NCBI RefSeq assembly: GCF_027587195.1
Contig: NZ_JAPDDP010000039.1
Coordinates: forward strand, 1 to 64,000
Length of the DNA stretch: 64,000 nt
DNA from: Solirubrobacter phytolaccae
GTDB taxonomy: Bacteria; Actinomycetota; Thermoleophilia; Solirubrobacterales; Solirubrobacteraceae
Direction of reading: 5' to 3'
Part shown: positions 33,506 to 44,796 of the stretch, piece by piece
Layout of the letters: each line of letters begins with the position of its first letter
How positions within the stretch are numbered: the first letter of the stretch is position 1
Translations under genes and position numbers: made by a program
Notes under the pieces: generated by a model
Seen by the model: the letters and a program-made list of their open reading frames with translations, nothing else
The model's database searches: none
Told to the model about the DNA's origin: nothing

Positions 33506-34129
33506 AGCCGGTTAACGCAGCTGTTCGCGTCCAAGGAGCGGGAGTTCTTCGATCTGTTCGAGGAGGCGGCGCGCAACTCCGTACGCGCCGCCGAGCTCCT
33601 CGTCACGATCCTCGAAGAGTGGCCCGACAACGCCACCGCCGCGCGCGACATGGTGATCTGCGAGCAAGAGGGCGACCGGATCACGCACGACATCATCCAG
33701 CGGCTGAACCACACGTTCGTGACGCCGTTCGACCGCGAGGACATCATCGCCCTCGCGTCCGCCCTGGATGACATCGTCGACTTCATCGAGGAGGTCGCGG
33801 ACTTCCTCGGGCTGTACCGGATCGAGGCGCCGATGGAGCAGGCCGAGCGGATGGCCGCCGTCCTGCGCGACGCCACGCGCCAGATCTCCGAGGCGATGCC
33901 GCGGCTGCGGACGCTAAAGGACATCCACCACTACACGGTGGAGGTCAACCGCCTCGAGAACGAGGGCGACCGGATCTTCCGCGAAGGCGTGGCCTCCCTC
34001 TTCGAGCACGGGATCGACCCGCTGATGGTCATCCGCTGGAAGGACATCTTCGAGCGCCTCGAGGAGGCGATCGACGCCACGGAGCGGGCGGTCAACACGC
34101 TCGAAGGCATCATCATCAAGAACCGCTAG
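33503..34129 (+). CDS. DUF47 family PhoU-like phosphate transport regulator
   Basis: A 208-residue all-helical protein. ICEQEGDRITHDIIQRLNHT and VEVNRLENEGDRIFREGVA are the paired E-x-x-x-D acidic motifs of PhoU/DUF47 proteins; TPFDREDIIALASALDDIVD is typical as well. DUF47 proteins accompany Pit permeases and are thought to modulate phosphate import. It lies 4 bases before the Pit gene. Its start codon is inside a palindrome. Confidence 0.93.
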   Translation: MSRLTQLFASKEREFFDLFEEAARNSVRAAELLVTILEEWPDNATAARDMVICEQEGDRITHDIIQRLNHTFVTPFDREDIIALASALDDIVDFIEEVADFLGLYRIEAPMEQAERMAAVLRDATRQISEAMPRLRTLKDIHHYTVEVNRLENEGDRIFREGVASLFEHGIDPLMVIRWKDIFERLEEAIDATERAVNTLEGIIIKNR

Positions 34130-34133
34130 CGCA

Positions 34134-35231
34134 GTGCATTCCGACATCGTTCTCTGGATCGTCGTGGGCACGGCTCTCGCCTTCGACTTCACCAACGGCT
34201 TCCACGACACCGCGAACTCGATCGCCACCTCGGTCTCGACGCGGGCGATGGCGCCGAAGCTGGCCGTGATGATGGCCGCCGCCCTCAACTTCGTCGGCGC
34301 GTTCCTGTCGCTGGCGGTGGCCGCGACGATCGCCAAGGGCATCGTCGACGCCGCCTCGATCACGCTCCTGACCGTCTTCGCCGGGCTGATCGGCGCGATC
34401 GCCTGGAACCTCGTGACCTGGTGGCAAGGGTTGCCGTCCTCGTCCTCGCACGCCCTCATCGGCGGCATGGTCGGCGCGACGCTCGTCGCCCAAGGCTCGT
34501 CCGCCGTGCTCTGGGACGGCCTCATCGAGAAGGTCGCCGTGCCGGCGCTCGTCGCCCCGGTGCTCGCGATGCTCGCCGCCGGCCTCGCGATCCTGGTCGC
34601 CTACCGGATCATCGGCCGTCAGAAGCCCGGCGTCGTCTCGCGCGGATTTCGGCTCGGGCAGCTCGCCTCGAGCGCGCTCTTCTCCCTGTCGCACGGCACC
34701 AACGACGCGCAGAAGACCATGGGCATCATCTTCCTCGCGCTGGTCGCGAACGGGAACACGGGCGCGGACGCCGACATCCCGCTGTGGGTCGTCGTCTCGG
34801 CCGCGACCGCGATCGCGCTCGGCACCTACTTCGGCGGCTGGCGGATCGTCCGCACGATGGGCTCGCGGATCATCAAGATGGACCCGGCGCAGGGCTTCGC
34901 CGCCCAGGGCGCGGGCGCGGCGGTCATCCTGTCGGCCTCGCACGTAGGGTTCCCGCTGTCGACGACGCACGTGATGAGCGGGGCGATCATGGGCGCCGGC
35001 GCCGCCAAGCGGCTCTCCGCGGTGCGCTGGGGCGTGGCCGGCAACATCGTCGTGGCCTGGATCCTCACGCTGCCGTGCTCGGCCGCCGTCGGCGCGTTCA
35101 CCTACGGCGTGGTGAGCATCTTCGGTGACGGCTCGGTCGGCCCGATCGTGGTCGCGAGCGGGTTGCTGCTCGCCCTGCTGGCGTTCTTCGTGAGGAAGGC
35201 GCGGCGCGCGCCGGAGGTGGTGCCGGCATGA
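34134..35231 (+). CDS. low-affinity inorganic phosphate transporter (PiT family)
   Basis: The 365-residue protein has about ten membrane helices and the duplicated PiT signature: DFTNGFHDTANSIATSVST near residue 15 and LSTTHVMSGAIMGAGAA near residue 280. SSSSHALIGGMVGAT and FSLSHGTNDAQKTMGII are further landmarks. It imports phosphate with protons or metal-phosphate. GTG 34134 follows the DUF47 stop by 4 bases. Confidence 0.94.
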   Translation: MHSDIVLWIVVGTALAFDFTNGFHDTANSIATSVSTRAMAPKLAVMMAAALNFVGAFLSLAVAATIAKGIVDAASITLLTVFAGLIGAIAWNLVTWWQGLPSSSSHALIGGMVGATLVAQGSSAVLWDGLIEKVAVPALVAPVLAMLAAGLAILVAYRIIGRQKPGVVSRGFRLGQLASSALFSLSHGTNDAQKTMGIIFLALVANGNTGADADIPLWVVVSAATAIALGTYFGGWRIVRTMGSRIIKMDPAQGFAAQGAGAAVILSASHVGFPLSTTHVMSGAIMGAGAAKRLSAVRWGVAGNIVVAWILTLPCSAAVGAFTYGVVSIFGDGSVGPIVVASGLLLALLAFFVRKARRAPEVVPA

Positions 35232-35461
35232 TCCTCGGCGTCGTCGAGCTGGGGCAGATCTTCGAGGTGATCTGGGTCTCGCTCGTGTGCGGCGTGGGGA
35301 TCACCGCGGCGTTCTCGTTCGTGGTGCTGGGCCTGGCGCGCTACGTGGACTCGCACGGCGGCGTGCGGCTGGCCTGGGGCGCGATGGCGCTCACGGCGTT
35401 CGCGATCTTCGTCGCCGGCGTGGTGCTCGCGGTGCAGATCATGCTGACCAAGGGCGGATGA
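35228..35461 (+). CDS. small two-helix membrane protein of the Pit operon
   Basis: A 77-residue protein with two predicted membrane helices (VIWVSLVCGVGITAAFSFVV and MALTAFAIFVAGVVLAVQIM). It overlaps the Pit gene by ATGA, so it is co-translated and probably a small accessory of phosphate uptake. No named family is recognised. Its last 23 bases overlap the end of the convergent acetyltransferase gene. Confidence 0.72.
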   Translation: MILGVVELGQIFEVIWVSLVCGVGITAAFSFVVLGLARYVDSHGGVRLAWGAMALTAFAIFVAGVVLAVQIMLTKGG

Positions 35462-36092
35462 CGCGGGCGGGCACGCCCGCGGCGATGCTGAAGGGCGGGA
35501 TGTCGGTCGTGACGACGCTGTTGGCGCCGATCACGCACCGTTCCCCGATCGTGACGCCGGACGTGATGACGACGTTCGCGCCGCACCAGACGTTGTCACC
35601 GATGGTTGTCGGGCCCTTGGACGTGAAGCCCTGCCAGGTGATCGGCTTCGTGACGTCGTCGTAGCGGTGGTTGGCGTCGGTGATCAGGCAGCCGTTGGCG
35701 AACATGCAGTGCGCGCCGATCGTGACGCGGTCGATGGCCGCGACCTGCACGCCGAGGTTGAGGAAGCTGCCCTCGCCGATGTCGATGTGCCCGGTGCCGG
35801 TCAGCCACACGTTCGGCTCTAGGACGACGTGCTCACCGAGGGTGAGGCGGCCTTCGGCGAACAGCTCGAGGATCTCGCCGTGGAGCGGCCATTTGGCGAA
35901 CGACCGCCGTTTGGCGAACTCGTAGTGGATGCGCGCACGGTTCCACGGCAGGCTGTTGCGTTGGTACCAGCGCCACTTCTGCAGCCACAGCTTCAGGTCG
36001 TCCAAGCTCCGCAGGATGCCATGCAGGGGGACGTAAGGCCGCGCGCGGTGCTTCCAATGTGAGAGCGGAAGGGCAAGCCTCGGTGGAGTCAC
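35439..36092 (-). CDS. left-handed beta-helix acyltransferase (hexapeptide repeat)
   Basis: The protein has up to 217 residues. Hexapeptide repeats run from about residue 80: LGEHVVLEPNVWL, IDIGEGSFLNLGV, VTIGAHCMFANGC, and TIGDNVWCGANVVITSGVTI, with the catalytic-type DANHRYDD region near residue 142. It resembles sugar or lipopolysaccharide O-acetyltransferases. The N-terminal 60 residues are basic and aromatic, unlike the core. GTG 36090-36092 is the longest start; a shorter one is possible. It probably acetylates a glycan precursor. Confidence 0.8.
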   Translation of the reverse strand: MTPPRLALPLSHWKHRARPYVPLHGILRSLDDLKLWLQKWRWYQRNSLPWNRARIHYEFAKRRSFAKWPLHGEILELFAEGRLTLGEHVVLEPNVWLTGTGHIDIGEGSFLNLGVQVAAIDRVTIGAHCMFANGCLITDANHRYDDVTKPITWQGFTSKGPTTIGDNVWCGANVVITSGVTIGERCVIGANSVVTTDIPPFSIAAGVPARVIRPWSA

Positions 36093-36115
36093 ACCCTACG
36101 CAGGAGGCATGTACC

Positions 36116-37069
36116 TTGCGGATCGCTCCGCTGTACGCCGTCGTATTCGCGCTTCTCTTTGCTGCTCCTTCCAGTGCCGCCGTACCGCACGTGGTGCAAC
36201 CCGGCGAGACGCTCTGGTCGATCGCGGCGGCCAACAACTTGACCACGCGCACCGTGGCGGCCTTCAACGGCCTGTCGGAGAGCTCGCAGGTCGTGCTCGG
36301 CTCGACGATCCAGGTGCCGTCCACCACCGAGGGCTACGCGGCCCTGCAGTCGGCCGGGCTGGTGACCTCGGCGCCGGCTTCCGCTCCAGCGGCTGCTCCC
36401 GCCGCGTCCACGGCCGCGCCCGTGCCCGCGTCGTCCGCGCCCAAGCCGATGGGCGGCTACACCGTCCGCGCCGGGGACACGCTGTCCGGGCTCGCCGCTT
36501 CGTCCGGCGTGTCGCTGAGCAACATGGCGGCCATGAACGGGCTGGACCCGCATGGTGTCCTGCTCACCGGCACCGTGCTCAAGCTGCCCACGGGTGCGCC
36601 GGCTCCCGCGCGTGCCGCCCAGCCGGAGCCCGCCAATCACGTCGTCCCGGCCGCGGCGCCCGCGCCGACCGCGACGCGCGTGGGGGCCACCGACGTGCAG
36701 TCGGTCGCCTCCCAGCACGGCGTCTCCCCGTCTCTGGCGACCGCGATCGCCTATCAGGAGAGCGGGTTCAACAACGCGATGGTCTCGTCGGCCAACGCGC
36801 GCGGCGTGATGCAGGTCATGCCCGGCACGTGGGACTACGTGCAGCAGAACCTCGCCCAGCGCCAGCTCAACCCGAACTCGGCGCACGACAACGTGACCGC
36901 GGGCGTGCTGTACCTGAAGCAGCTGCTCAACCAGACCGGCGGTGACGAGAGCTCCGCCATCGCCGCCTACTACCAGGGGTTGGGCGCGCTGAGGTCGCGC
37001 GGCGTCTTCGACGACACCAAGCAGTACGTCGCCAACGTCCAGGCGTTGCGTGGCCGCTTCGGTGGCTAG
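36116..37069 (+). CDS. secreted LysM and lytic transglycosylase-like protein
   Basis: The protein has about 317 residues. Signal peptide LRIAPLYAVVFALLFAAPSS leads to a first LysM (HVVQPGETLWSIAAANN, residues 25-70), an Ala/Pro linker, a second LysM (YTVRAGDTLSGLAASSG, about residues 115-158) and a goose-lysozyme/SLT-like domain with AIAYQESGFNNAMVSSANA and GVMQVMPGTWDYV. It binds and probably cleaves peptidoglycan. TTG 36116 is the start because AGGAGG (36102-36107) lies 8 bases upstream; the nearer ATG 36109 is out of frame. Confidence 0.88.
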   Translation: MRIAPLYAVVFALLFAAPSSAAVPHVVQPGETLWSIAAANNLTTRTVAAFNGLSESSQVVLGSTIQVPSTTEGYAALQSAGLVTSAPASAPAAAPAASTAAPVPASSAPKPMGGYTVRAGDTLSGLAASSGVSLSNMAAMNGLDPHGVLLTGTVLKLPTGAPAPARAAQPEPANHVVPAAAPAPTATRVGATDVQSVASQHGVSPSLATAIAYQESGFNNAMVSSANARGVMQVMPGTWDYVQQNLAQRQLNPNSAHDNVTAGVLYLKQLLNQTGGDESSAIAAYYQGLGALRSRGVFDDTKQYVANVQALRGRFGG

Positions 37070-37090
37070 ATAGTTGCTTGAGAGATCGGT

Positions 37091-37115
37091 CCGCGGCGAA
37101 ACCATTTCGTCGCGG
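37091..37115 (+). terminator. hairpin after the LysM gene
   Basis: CCGCGGCGAAA (37091-37101) pairs with TTTCGTCGCGG (37105-37115) over 11 bases, one of them a G-U pair, with a CCA loop. It begins 21 bases after the LysM stop and is followed by ATCGTTCTT. It is a likely terminator just upstream of the MarR promoter. Confidence 0.5.
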
Positions 37116-37122
37116 ATCGTTC

Positions 37123-37133
37123 TTGCTACGGTT
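37123..37133 (+). promoter_or_regulatory. putative -10 element of the MarR gene
   Basis: TTGCTACGGTT contains an extended -10 (TGC-TACGGT) that ends 6 bases before the GTG at 37139, so the mRNA should be leaderless. The same 11 bases recur at 37638-37648 before the DHA2 transporter, and GGATC lies upstream of both copies. Confidence 0.6.
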
Positions 37134-37138
37134 GAGTC

Positions 37139-37612
37139 GTGGCTGTAGCTAGCGAACGCGTCGATCTCATCTTCCTCCTGTCGCAGGCCGCCCATGCCCT
37201 GCAGACCGAGATGACCGCGGCGCTCGAGGACATCGGCGTCACCCCGCGGATGCACTGCATCCTCTCGCGCGCGGTGCACGGCGAGTTCACCCAGAAGGAG
37301 CTCGCCGACCAGTGCGCGCTCGACAAGACCACGATGGTCGTGACCATGGACGCGCTCGAGAAGGCCGAGCTGGCCGAGCGGCGCCCCTCCCCCACCGACC
37401 GGCGTGCGCGGATCATCACCGTGACCGATCGCGGGGCCGAGCTGGTCGAGCGGGGCGACGCGATCATCGCCGGCCTCTACGCGGACGTGCTCGATTCGCT
37501 GCCCGAGGATGAGCGTGGCGCGTTCGTCGGCTCGCTCCAGAGCCTGATGAACGGGCGCCTGTCGAAGCCTGCCGTGTGCTCGAGCACGGTTCGACGACCT
37601 AGGTCATCCTGA
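37139..37612 (+). CDS. MarR family transcriptional regulator
   Basis: A 157-residue winged-helix protein. MHCILSRAVHGEFTQKELADQC leads into the recognition helix region LDKTTMVVTMDALEKAELAE near residue 65, and RRPSPTDRRARIITVTDRG forms the wing. MarR regulators usually repress a neighbouring efflux pump and respond to small aromatic compounds. Here the DHA2 transporter follows in the same direction. The last 20 residues are off-family and overlap a GC-rich inverted repeat (37561-37595). Confidence 0.9.
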   Translation: MAVASERVDLIFLLSQAAHALQTEMTAALEDIGVTPRMHCILSRAVHGEFTQKELADQCALDKTTMVVTMDALEKAELAERRPSPTDRRARIITVTDRGAELVERGDAIIAGLYADVLDSLPEDERGAFVGSLQSLMNGRLSKPAVCSSTVRRPRSS

Positions 37613-37614
37613 AC

Positions 37615-37648
37615 TAGATCGTCTACTACGGGATCATTTGCTACGGTT
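37615..37648 (+). promoter_or_regulatory. promoter and possible MarR operator of the DHA2 gene
   Basis: TAGA-TCG-TCTA (37615-37625) is a perfect dyad followed by TTGCTACGGTT at 37638-37648, whose TACGGT ends 7 bases before the ATG at 37655. The dyad sits where a repressor would block a -35 region. Confidence 0.5.
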
Positions 37649-37654
37649 CGGTCT

Positions 37655-39076
37655 ATGACCGACCGATTTGCTCTGCGTCCCGAGAACCGCTGGTTCGCCC
37701 TCGTCGTCCTGTGCGTGGGGTTCCTGATGATCGTCCTCGACTCGACGATCGTGAACGTGGCGCTCCCCGCGATCCAGACGGACCTCGACCTCTCCTCCGG
37801 TGGTCTTGCTTGGGTCATCAACGCGTACCTGATCGCGTTCGGCGGCCTGCTGCTGCTCGCCGGCCGCGTCGGTGATCTGGTGGGACGCCGGCAGGTGTTC
37901 CTCGCCGGACTCGCGCTGTTTACGTTCGCCTCGTTGCTGTGCGGCGTTGCGACCACGTCCGGCCAGCTGATCGCGGCCCGGTTCGTCCAGGGCGTCGGCG
38001 GCGCGCTGGGCTCCGCGGTGATCCTCGGGATGATCGTGACGATGTTCCCGAAGCCGGCCGAGCAGGCCAAGGCGATCGCGGTCTTCTCGTTCGTCGGGTC
38101 CGCCGGCGCCTCGATCGGCCTGCTGATGGGCGGCGTGCTGACCCAGCTGCTGAGCTGGCACTGGATCTTCATCGTCAACGTGCCGATCGGCATCGCGGCG
38201 TTCCTGCTTGCCCGTCCCCTGCTGGCGCGCGAGCCGGGCCTCGGGTTGAGCGCCGGCGCCGACGTCCCGGGCGCGGTCCTGGTGACGGGCGCGCTGATGC
38301 TCGCCGTCTACACGATCGTCGACGCGGAGTCGTGGCTGCTCGGCGGTGTCGCCGTGGTGCTGCTGGCGCTGTTCGTCGCCCGCCAGGCGACGGCGTCGAA
38401 GCCGCTGCTGCGCCTCGGCCTGCTGCGCAACCGGGACGTGGTCGGCGCGAACGTCGTCCAGATGATCGCGGTCGCCGGCATGCTCGGCATGTCCTTCCTC
38501 GCCGTGCTCTACCTGCAGCGCGTGCTCGGCTACGACGCGTTCACGACCGGCGTGTCGTTCCTGCCGATCTCGATCGCGATCGGCGTCCTGTCCCTCGGCT
38601 TCTCGGCCCGTTTGATCACGCGCTTCGGCGCGCGCCTGGTGCTGCTCCCGGCGCTCGCGTTCATGGCCGCCGGGCTCGCCCTGCTCGGCCAGGCCGGCGT
38701 GGACGGCCAGTACTGGATCGACGTCCTCCCCGCCCTGCTCCTCATGGGCATCGGCGCCGGCCTCGTCATCCCGGCCCTGATGACGCTCGCGATGTCCGGC
38801 GTCACCCCCGAGGACGCGGGCTTTGCCTCGGGCCTCGTCAACACCACCCAGCAGGTCGGCGGCGCCTTCGGCATCGCGATCCTCGCGACCGTCGCGGCCA
38901 ACGAGTCCGGCGGCGCGACCGACCCGGCCTCGCTGGTCGCGGGCTACAACGCGGCGTTCATGATCGCGGCGGCTTTGGCGGCGGCGGCTTTGGTGCTTGC
39001 GGCAGTGGTGCTGCAGCGACGCGGCGCGGGCACGGAGACGGCGGTCGAGGCGGAGCCGGCGGTCTTGGTCGGCTGA
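37655..39076 (+). CDS. DHA2 family MFS drug efflux transporter (14-TM)
   Basis: A 473-residue protein with 14 membrane helices. MIVLDSTIVNVALPAIQTDL is motif D1 of DHA2 exporters, WVINAYLIAFGGLLLLAGRV and GDLVGRRQVF motif A, and RFVQGVGGALGSAVIL motif B. Such EmrB/QacA-like pumps expel lipophilic drugs using protons. It lies directly behind the MarR regulator and is probably repressed by it. Confidence 0.92.
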   Translation: MTDRFALRPENRWFALVVLCVGFLMIVLDSTIVNVALPAIQTDLDLSSGGLAWVINAYLIAFGGLLLLAGRVGDLVGRRQVFLAGLALFTFASLLCGVATTSGQLIAARFVQGVGGALGSAVILGMIVTMFPKPAEQAKAIAVFSFVGSAGASIGLLMGGVLTQLLSWHWIFIVNVPIGIAAFLLARPLLAREPGLGLSAGADVPGAVLVTGALMLAVYTIVDAESWLLGGVAVVLLALFVARQATASKPLLRLGLLRNRDVVGANVVQMIAVAGMLGMSFLAVLYLQRVLGYDAFTTGVSFLPISIAIGVLSLGFSARLITRFGARLVLLPALAFMAAGLALLGQAGVDGQYWIDVLPALLLMGIGAGLVIPALMTLAMSGVTPEDAGFASGLVNTTQQVGGAFGIAILATVAANESGGATDPASLVAGYNAAFMIAAALAAAALVLAAVVLQRRGAGTETAVEAEPAVLVG

Positions 39077-39088
39077 GCGGCGCGGCGC

Positions 39089-39602
39089 GGCGCGCGTGGG
39101 CGGCGTGGAGCTCCGCGCGCGACGCGCCTTGCTGCGCCGCCACGTCCGGGGAGCACACCGTCGGGCGCCGCGTCAAGAAACTCGTGCCCGCCACGGCGGC
39201 GGAGTGCGCCGCCGTCGTCACGAGTTTCTTGACCCGACGCGGCCGGCGCGCTCTGGGCTGGTCAGGCCGGCTGGGGCCGGCGAGCCCCCGCGCGGGCCAA
39301 GTGCGCACGTGCACGCGAGCGCTGGATTTCTGGGCGCAGCGACCAGAAACCCAGCACTCGCGTGTCCAACGCCACGCGAAGGTTCACGAACTCGGCCCGG
39401 GGACGAGCAAGTGAACGCTCGCGTGGCACCACGACGCAAACGAGCGCACCGCGCCCGCGCCCGGGCGCCCCCGGGGCACCCGGCTCACCCGCACAAGAGC
39501 GCGCCGGCCGCGGCGGGTCAAGCGGCCAACCGCGAAGCGTTGGACGCTTGACGCGACGCCCGACGGTGTGCTCCCCGACGCGAACGCGAGCCCACGCGCG
39601 CC
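39089..39602. repeat. outermost 13-base inverted repeat around the four-way palindrome
   Basis: GGCGCGCGTGGGC (39089-39101) recurs as its exact inverse at 39590-39602. It frames the main element but is not continuous with its arms (45 bases on the left, 12 on the right). The sequence is GC-rich, so chance is not excluded. Confidence 0.4.
39147..39577. repeat. 431-base nested palindrome that can fold as a four-way junction
   Basis: Arm 1, the outer stem, pairs 39147-39177 with 39547-39577 (30 of 31). Arm 2 is the hairpin 39172-39186/39219-39233 (15 of 15) with an inner 9-bp stem 39193-39201/39207-39215. Arm 3 pairs 39228-39254 with 39496-39522 (26 of 27) and is tipped by hairpins 39312-39333/39343-39364 (20 of 22) and 39371-39387/39411-39427 (15 of 17). 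Arm 4 is 39517-39530/39539-39552 (13 of 14). All arms meet at GTCAAG (39172, 39517) and CTTGAC (39228, 39547), so the junction can migrate. It lies between the convergent DHA2 and uvrA genes and holds no credible gene. Nature unknown: structured RNA, mobile DNA or recombination site. Confidence 0.8.
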
Positions 39603-39630
39603 ACCCGAGCGGAACGCCACGGCGACAAGG

Positions 39631-39651
39631 CCGGCCCGCGCCGCGGGCCGG
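39631..39651 (-). terminator. uvrA terminator hairpin
   Basis: CCGGCCCGC-GCC-GCGGGCCGG is a perfect 9-bp stem starting 5 bases after the uvrA stop on the minus strand. The following sequence CCTTGTCG has no long T run. Confidence 0.5.
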
Positions 39652-39656
39652 AGGCG

Positions 39657-42545
<2,889 letters not shown>

Positions 42546-42558
42546 AAGACCGCCTCTC

Positions 42559-42600
42559 AGTCTAGGCCCCGCCCGGACGGACTTCTCGAACAGACGTTCG
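42559..42600 (-). promoter_or_regulatory. uvrA promoter with LexA (SOS) box
   Basis: CGAACAGACGTTCG at 42587-42600 matches the Gram-positive/actinobacterial LexA box (CGAAC-N4-GTTCG). Downstream on the minus strand a TAGACT -10 (42564 to 42559) lies 13 bases before the ATG. The box covers the -35 region, the expected place for LexA repression. Confidence 0.75.
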
Positions 42601-44133
42601 CTACGAGCGGGGAACGCGTGCCGGAGCGGTCAGCAAACCGGCGTCGAGCAGCTTCCCCTCCAGGTAGGCGAGGAACGGCTCCACGCTGAGCTCCTCGCCG
42701 GTCGCCCGCCGCAGCAGCTCGCGCGAGTCGAACTTGCGCCCGTGGCGGTGGATGTTGTCGCGCAACCACTCGCGCAAGGGCGCGAAGTCGCCCGCGGTGA
42801 TCGCGTCGTCCACGTCCGGCACGTCGGCGCGCAGCCCTTGCCACAGCTGCGCGGCCATCAGGTTGCCGATCGTGTACGTCGGGAAGTAGCCGATCATCCC
42901 GGCGCCCCAGTGGATGTCCTGGAGCACGCCCTCGCCGATCGACGGCGTGTCGAGGCCGAGGAGGCGGTGCGTCGCCTCGTTCCAGGCGTCCGGGAGGTCG
43001 GCGACGGAGAGCCGCCCCTCGACCAGCGCCAGCTCGAGCTCGAACCGCAGCGCGATGTGCAGGTTGTAGGTCGTCTCGTCGGCCTCGATCCGGATCAGCG
43101 AGAGCCGCACCTGGTTGATCGCGCGGTACAGGTCCGACGGCTCCTGCGCGTCGAAGTGCCCGCCGAGGTGCTTGCGCAGCACGGGCAGCACCCACTCGCA
43201 GAACGGCTTGCTGCGGCCGATCAGGTTCTCCCACAGCCGGCTCTGGGACTCGTGCGTTCCGAGCCCCGCCGCGTCGGCCAGCGTCGTCCGGTAGTGCGAT
43301 GGGCTCATCTGCGCCTCGTAGAGGCCGTGCCCGAACTCGTGCAGGCACGAGTAGAAGGACATCGCGAGGTCGTCCGGCTCCCAGCGGGTCGTCAACCGCA
43401 CGTCCGTGTGCGCGAGCGAGCGCGCGAACGGGTGCACCGACGGGTCCAGGCGCCAGTGCTCGGGGTCGTAGCCGACGGCGCCCAGGAGCGCCTCGGCGAA
43501 CGCCTGCTGGCCCTCGATCGGGTAGTGCCCCGGGAACACGCGGCCGTCCTCCCCCGCCGCGGCGGCCGCGCTCACGAGCGGCACGAGCTCCTCCTGCAGC
43601 ACCGAGAACAGGCTCGTGACCTCGGCAGTCGTCAGCCCGGGCTCGTAGTCGTCGAGCAGCACGTCGTAGGGATGTGCGAACTCGCCCGTGCCGTCGAAGC
43701 ACGCGATGTACCGGTGCTGGAGCTCCAGGATCCGCTCCAACGACGGCGCGAAGTGCCCGTAGTCGTTCTTCTCGCGCGCCTCGAGCCACGCCTGCTGCGC
43801 GTGCGCGGCGGCCAGCGACATCGCCGCGGCCAGCTCGGTCGGGACGCGCACGGCCTTCTCGTGGTCGCGCCGCAGGACCGCGACGAGCCGGACGTCGTCG
43901 GAGTCCGGGTCCTCGGACGCCGCCCACGGCTCCAGCGCGTCCAGCACGCGCCCGAGGCCCGGGTCGGTCAGCTGGTCGTGCAGGATCCGCTCGAGGGCCT
44001 CGAACTGGTCGGCACGCGCGCCGGCCCCGCCCGGCGGCATCATCGTGTTCTGGTCCCACAGCAGCAGGCCACCGATCCCGTTCAGGTCGGCGATGTCCCG
44101 CGCGCGGCGGCGAAGTTCCTGGAGCTCGTTCAT
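42601..44133 (-). CDS. M32 family metallocarboxypeptidase
   Basis: A 510-residue cytosolic enzyme of the Taq carboxypeptidase family. The zinc motif is [14 protein letters not shown] near residue 267, and [20 protein letters not shown] supplies the third ligand region near residue 297; [20 protein letters not shown] is the usual N-terminal landmark. It trims C-terminal residues from peptides. It overlaps the DivIVA-like gene by ATGA. Its stop directly adjoins the uvrA SOS box. Confidence 0.93.
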   Translation of the reverse strand: MNELQELRRRARDIADLNGIGGLLLWDQNTMMPPGGAGARADQFEALERILHDQLTDPGLGRVLDALEPWAASEDPDSDDVRLVAVLRRDHEKAVRVPTELAAAMSLAAAHAQQAWLEAREKNDYGHFAPSLERILELQHRYIACFDGTGEFAHPYDVLLDDYEPGLTTAEVTSLFSVLQEELVPLVSAAAAAGEDGRVFPGHYPIEGQQAFAEALLGAVGYDPEHWRLDPSVHPFARSLAHTDVRLTTRWEPDDLAMSFYSCLHEFGHGLYEAQMSPSHYRTTLADAAGLGTHESQSRLWENLIGRSKPFCEWVLPVLRKHLGGHFDAQEPSDLYRAINQVRLSLIRIEADETTYNLHIALRFELELALVEGRLSVADLPDAWNEATHRLLGLDTPSIGEGVLQDIHWGAGMIGYFPTYTIGNLMAAQLWQGLRADVPDVDDAITAGDFAPLREWLRDNIHRHGRKFDSRELLRRATGEELSVEPFLAYLEGKLLDAGLLTAPARVPRS

Positions 44134-44765
44134 CGACCTGCCCTGGCGTAGACGTCGTCGAGCAGCGCCTCGGGGTCGGCGAGCTCGAAGTGCTCCGCGA
44201 GATACGCGGCGGTCTCCTCGCGTGGGCTGCCGCCCAGGGCCATGTTGAGCGCGATGAGACGGGCGCCGGCCTCGTCGTTCGGGAGCGAGGACACGGGCGC
44301 GGGGGCCGATTCGGCGGGGGGCGAAGAAGGCGCGTCGGCGGCGGGCGACGAGGGCGCGGCGCCGTTGGCGGCGGGCGGCGACGCGCCGGCCACGTCCGCC
44401 TGGAGCTGCTCGAGGCCCTGGCTCAGGCGTTCGCCGGAGGCGCGCAGGGACGACAGCAGGCGGCCGAGCTCCGACTCGAGCTCGTCGAGCTTGGAGAGCA
44501 TGCCGCTCGTGGCGTCCTGGACCTGCGCGACGTGGTCGGAGGCCTCGCGCTGGGCGGACTCGCGGACCTGGGAGACGCTGCGCTCCGCGGCCTCGAGGAT
44601 CTCGCGGACCTGCTCGGAGGTGGAGCTGGCGAGCGTCGGCGCAGGCGGGTGCGAGTTGGCCGCGAAGGCGTCGGCCACCTGGCGCAGGTGCTCGTCCACT
44701 GCGGCTGGGTCATAGCCCCGGCGTCCGGTCGGAAAGTCCCGGCGCTGGATCAGGTCGCGATCCAC
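44130..44765 (-). CDS. DivIVA-like coiled-coil protein
   Basis: A 211-residue protein. LIQRRDFPTGRRGYDPAAVD near the N terminus resembles the DivIVA start motif (aromatic, RGYD, V-D), and a coiled-coil follows over roughly residues 45-125. Then an Ala/Pro/Ser-rich linker leads to a short helical C-terminal domain (ARLIALNMALGG to the end). DivIVA proteins mark curved membrane and guide cell-wall growth; the exact role here is inferred. It overlaps the M32 gene by ATGA. Confidence 0.72.
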   Translation of the reverse strand: MDRDLIQRRDFPTGRRGYDPAAVDEHLRQVADAFAANSHPPAPTLASSTSEQVREILEAAERSVSQVRESAQREASDHVAQVQDATSGMLSKLDELESELGRLLSSLRASGERLSQGLEQLQADVAGASPPAANGAAPSSPAADAPSSPPAESAPAPVSSLPNDEAGARLIALNMALGGSPREETAAYLAEHFELADPEALLDDVYARAGR

Positions 44766-44796
44766 GACCGGTCAGGATAGGAGGCGTGGACGTTTT

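Noticed and set aside
37561-37595. inverted repeat inside the end of the MarR gene as a terminator
   Set aside because: The stems are nested but short and no T run follows; the DHA2 promoter lies downstream, so it may matter, but support is too weak.
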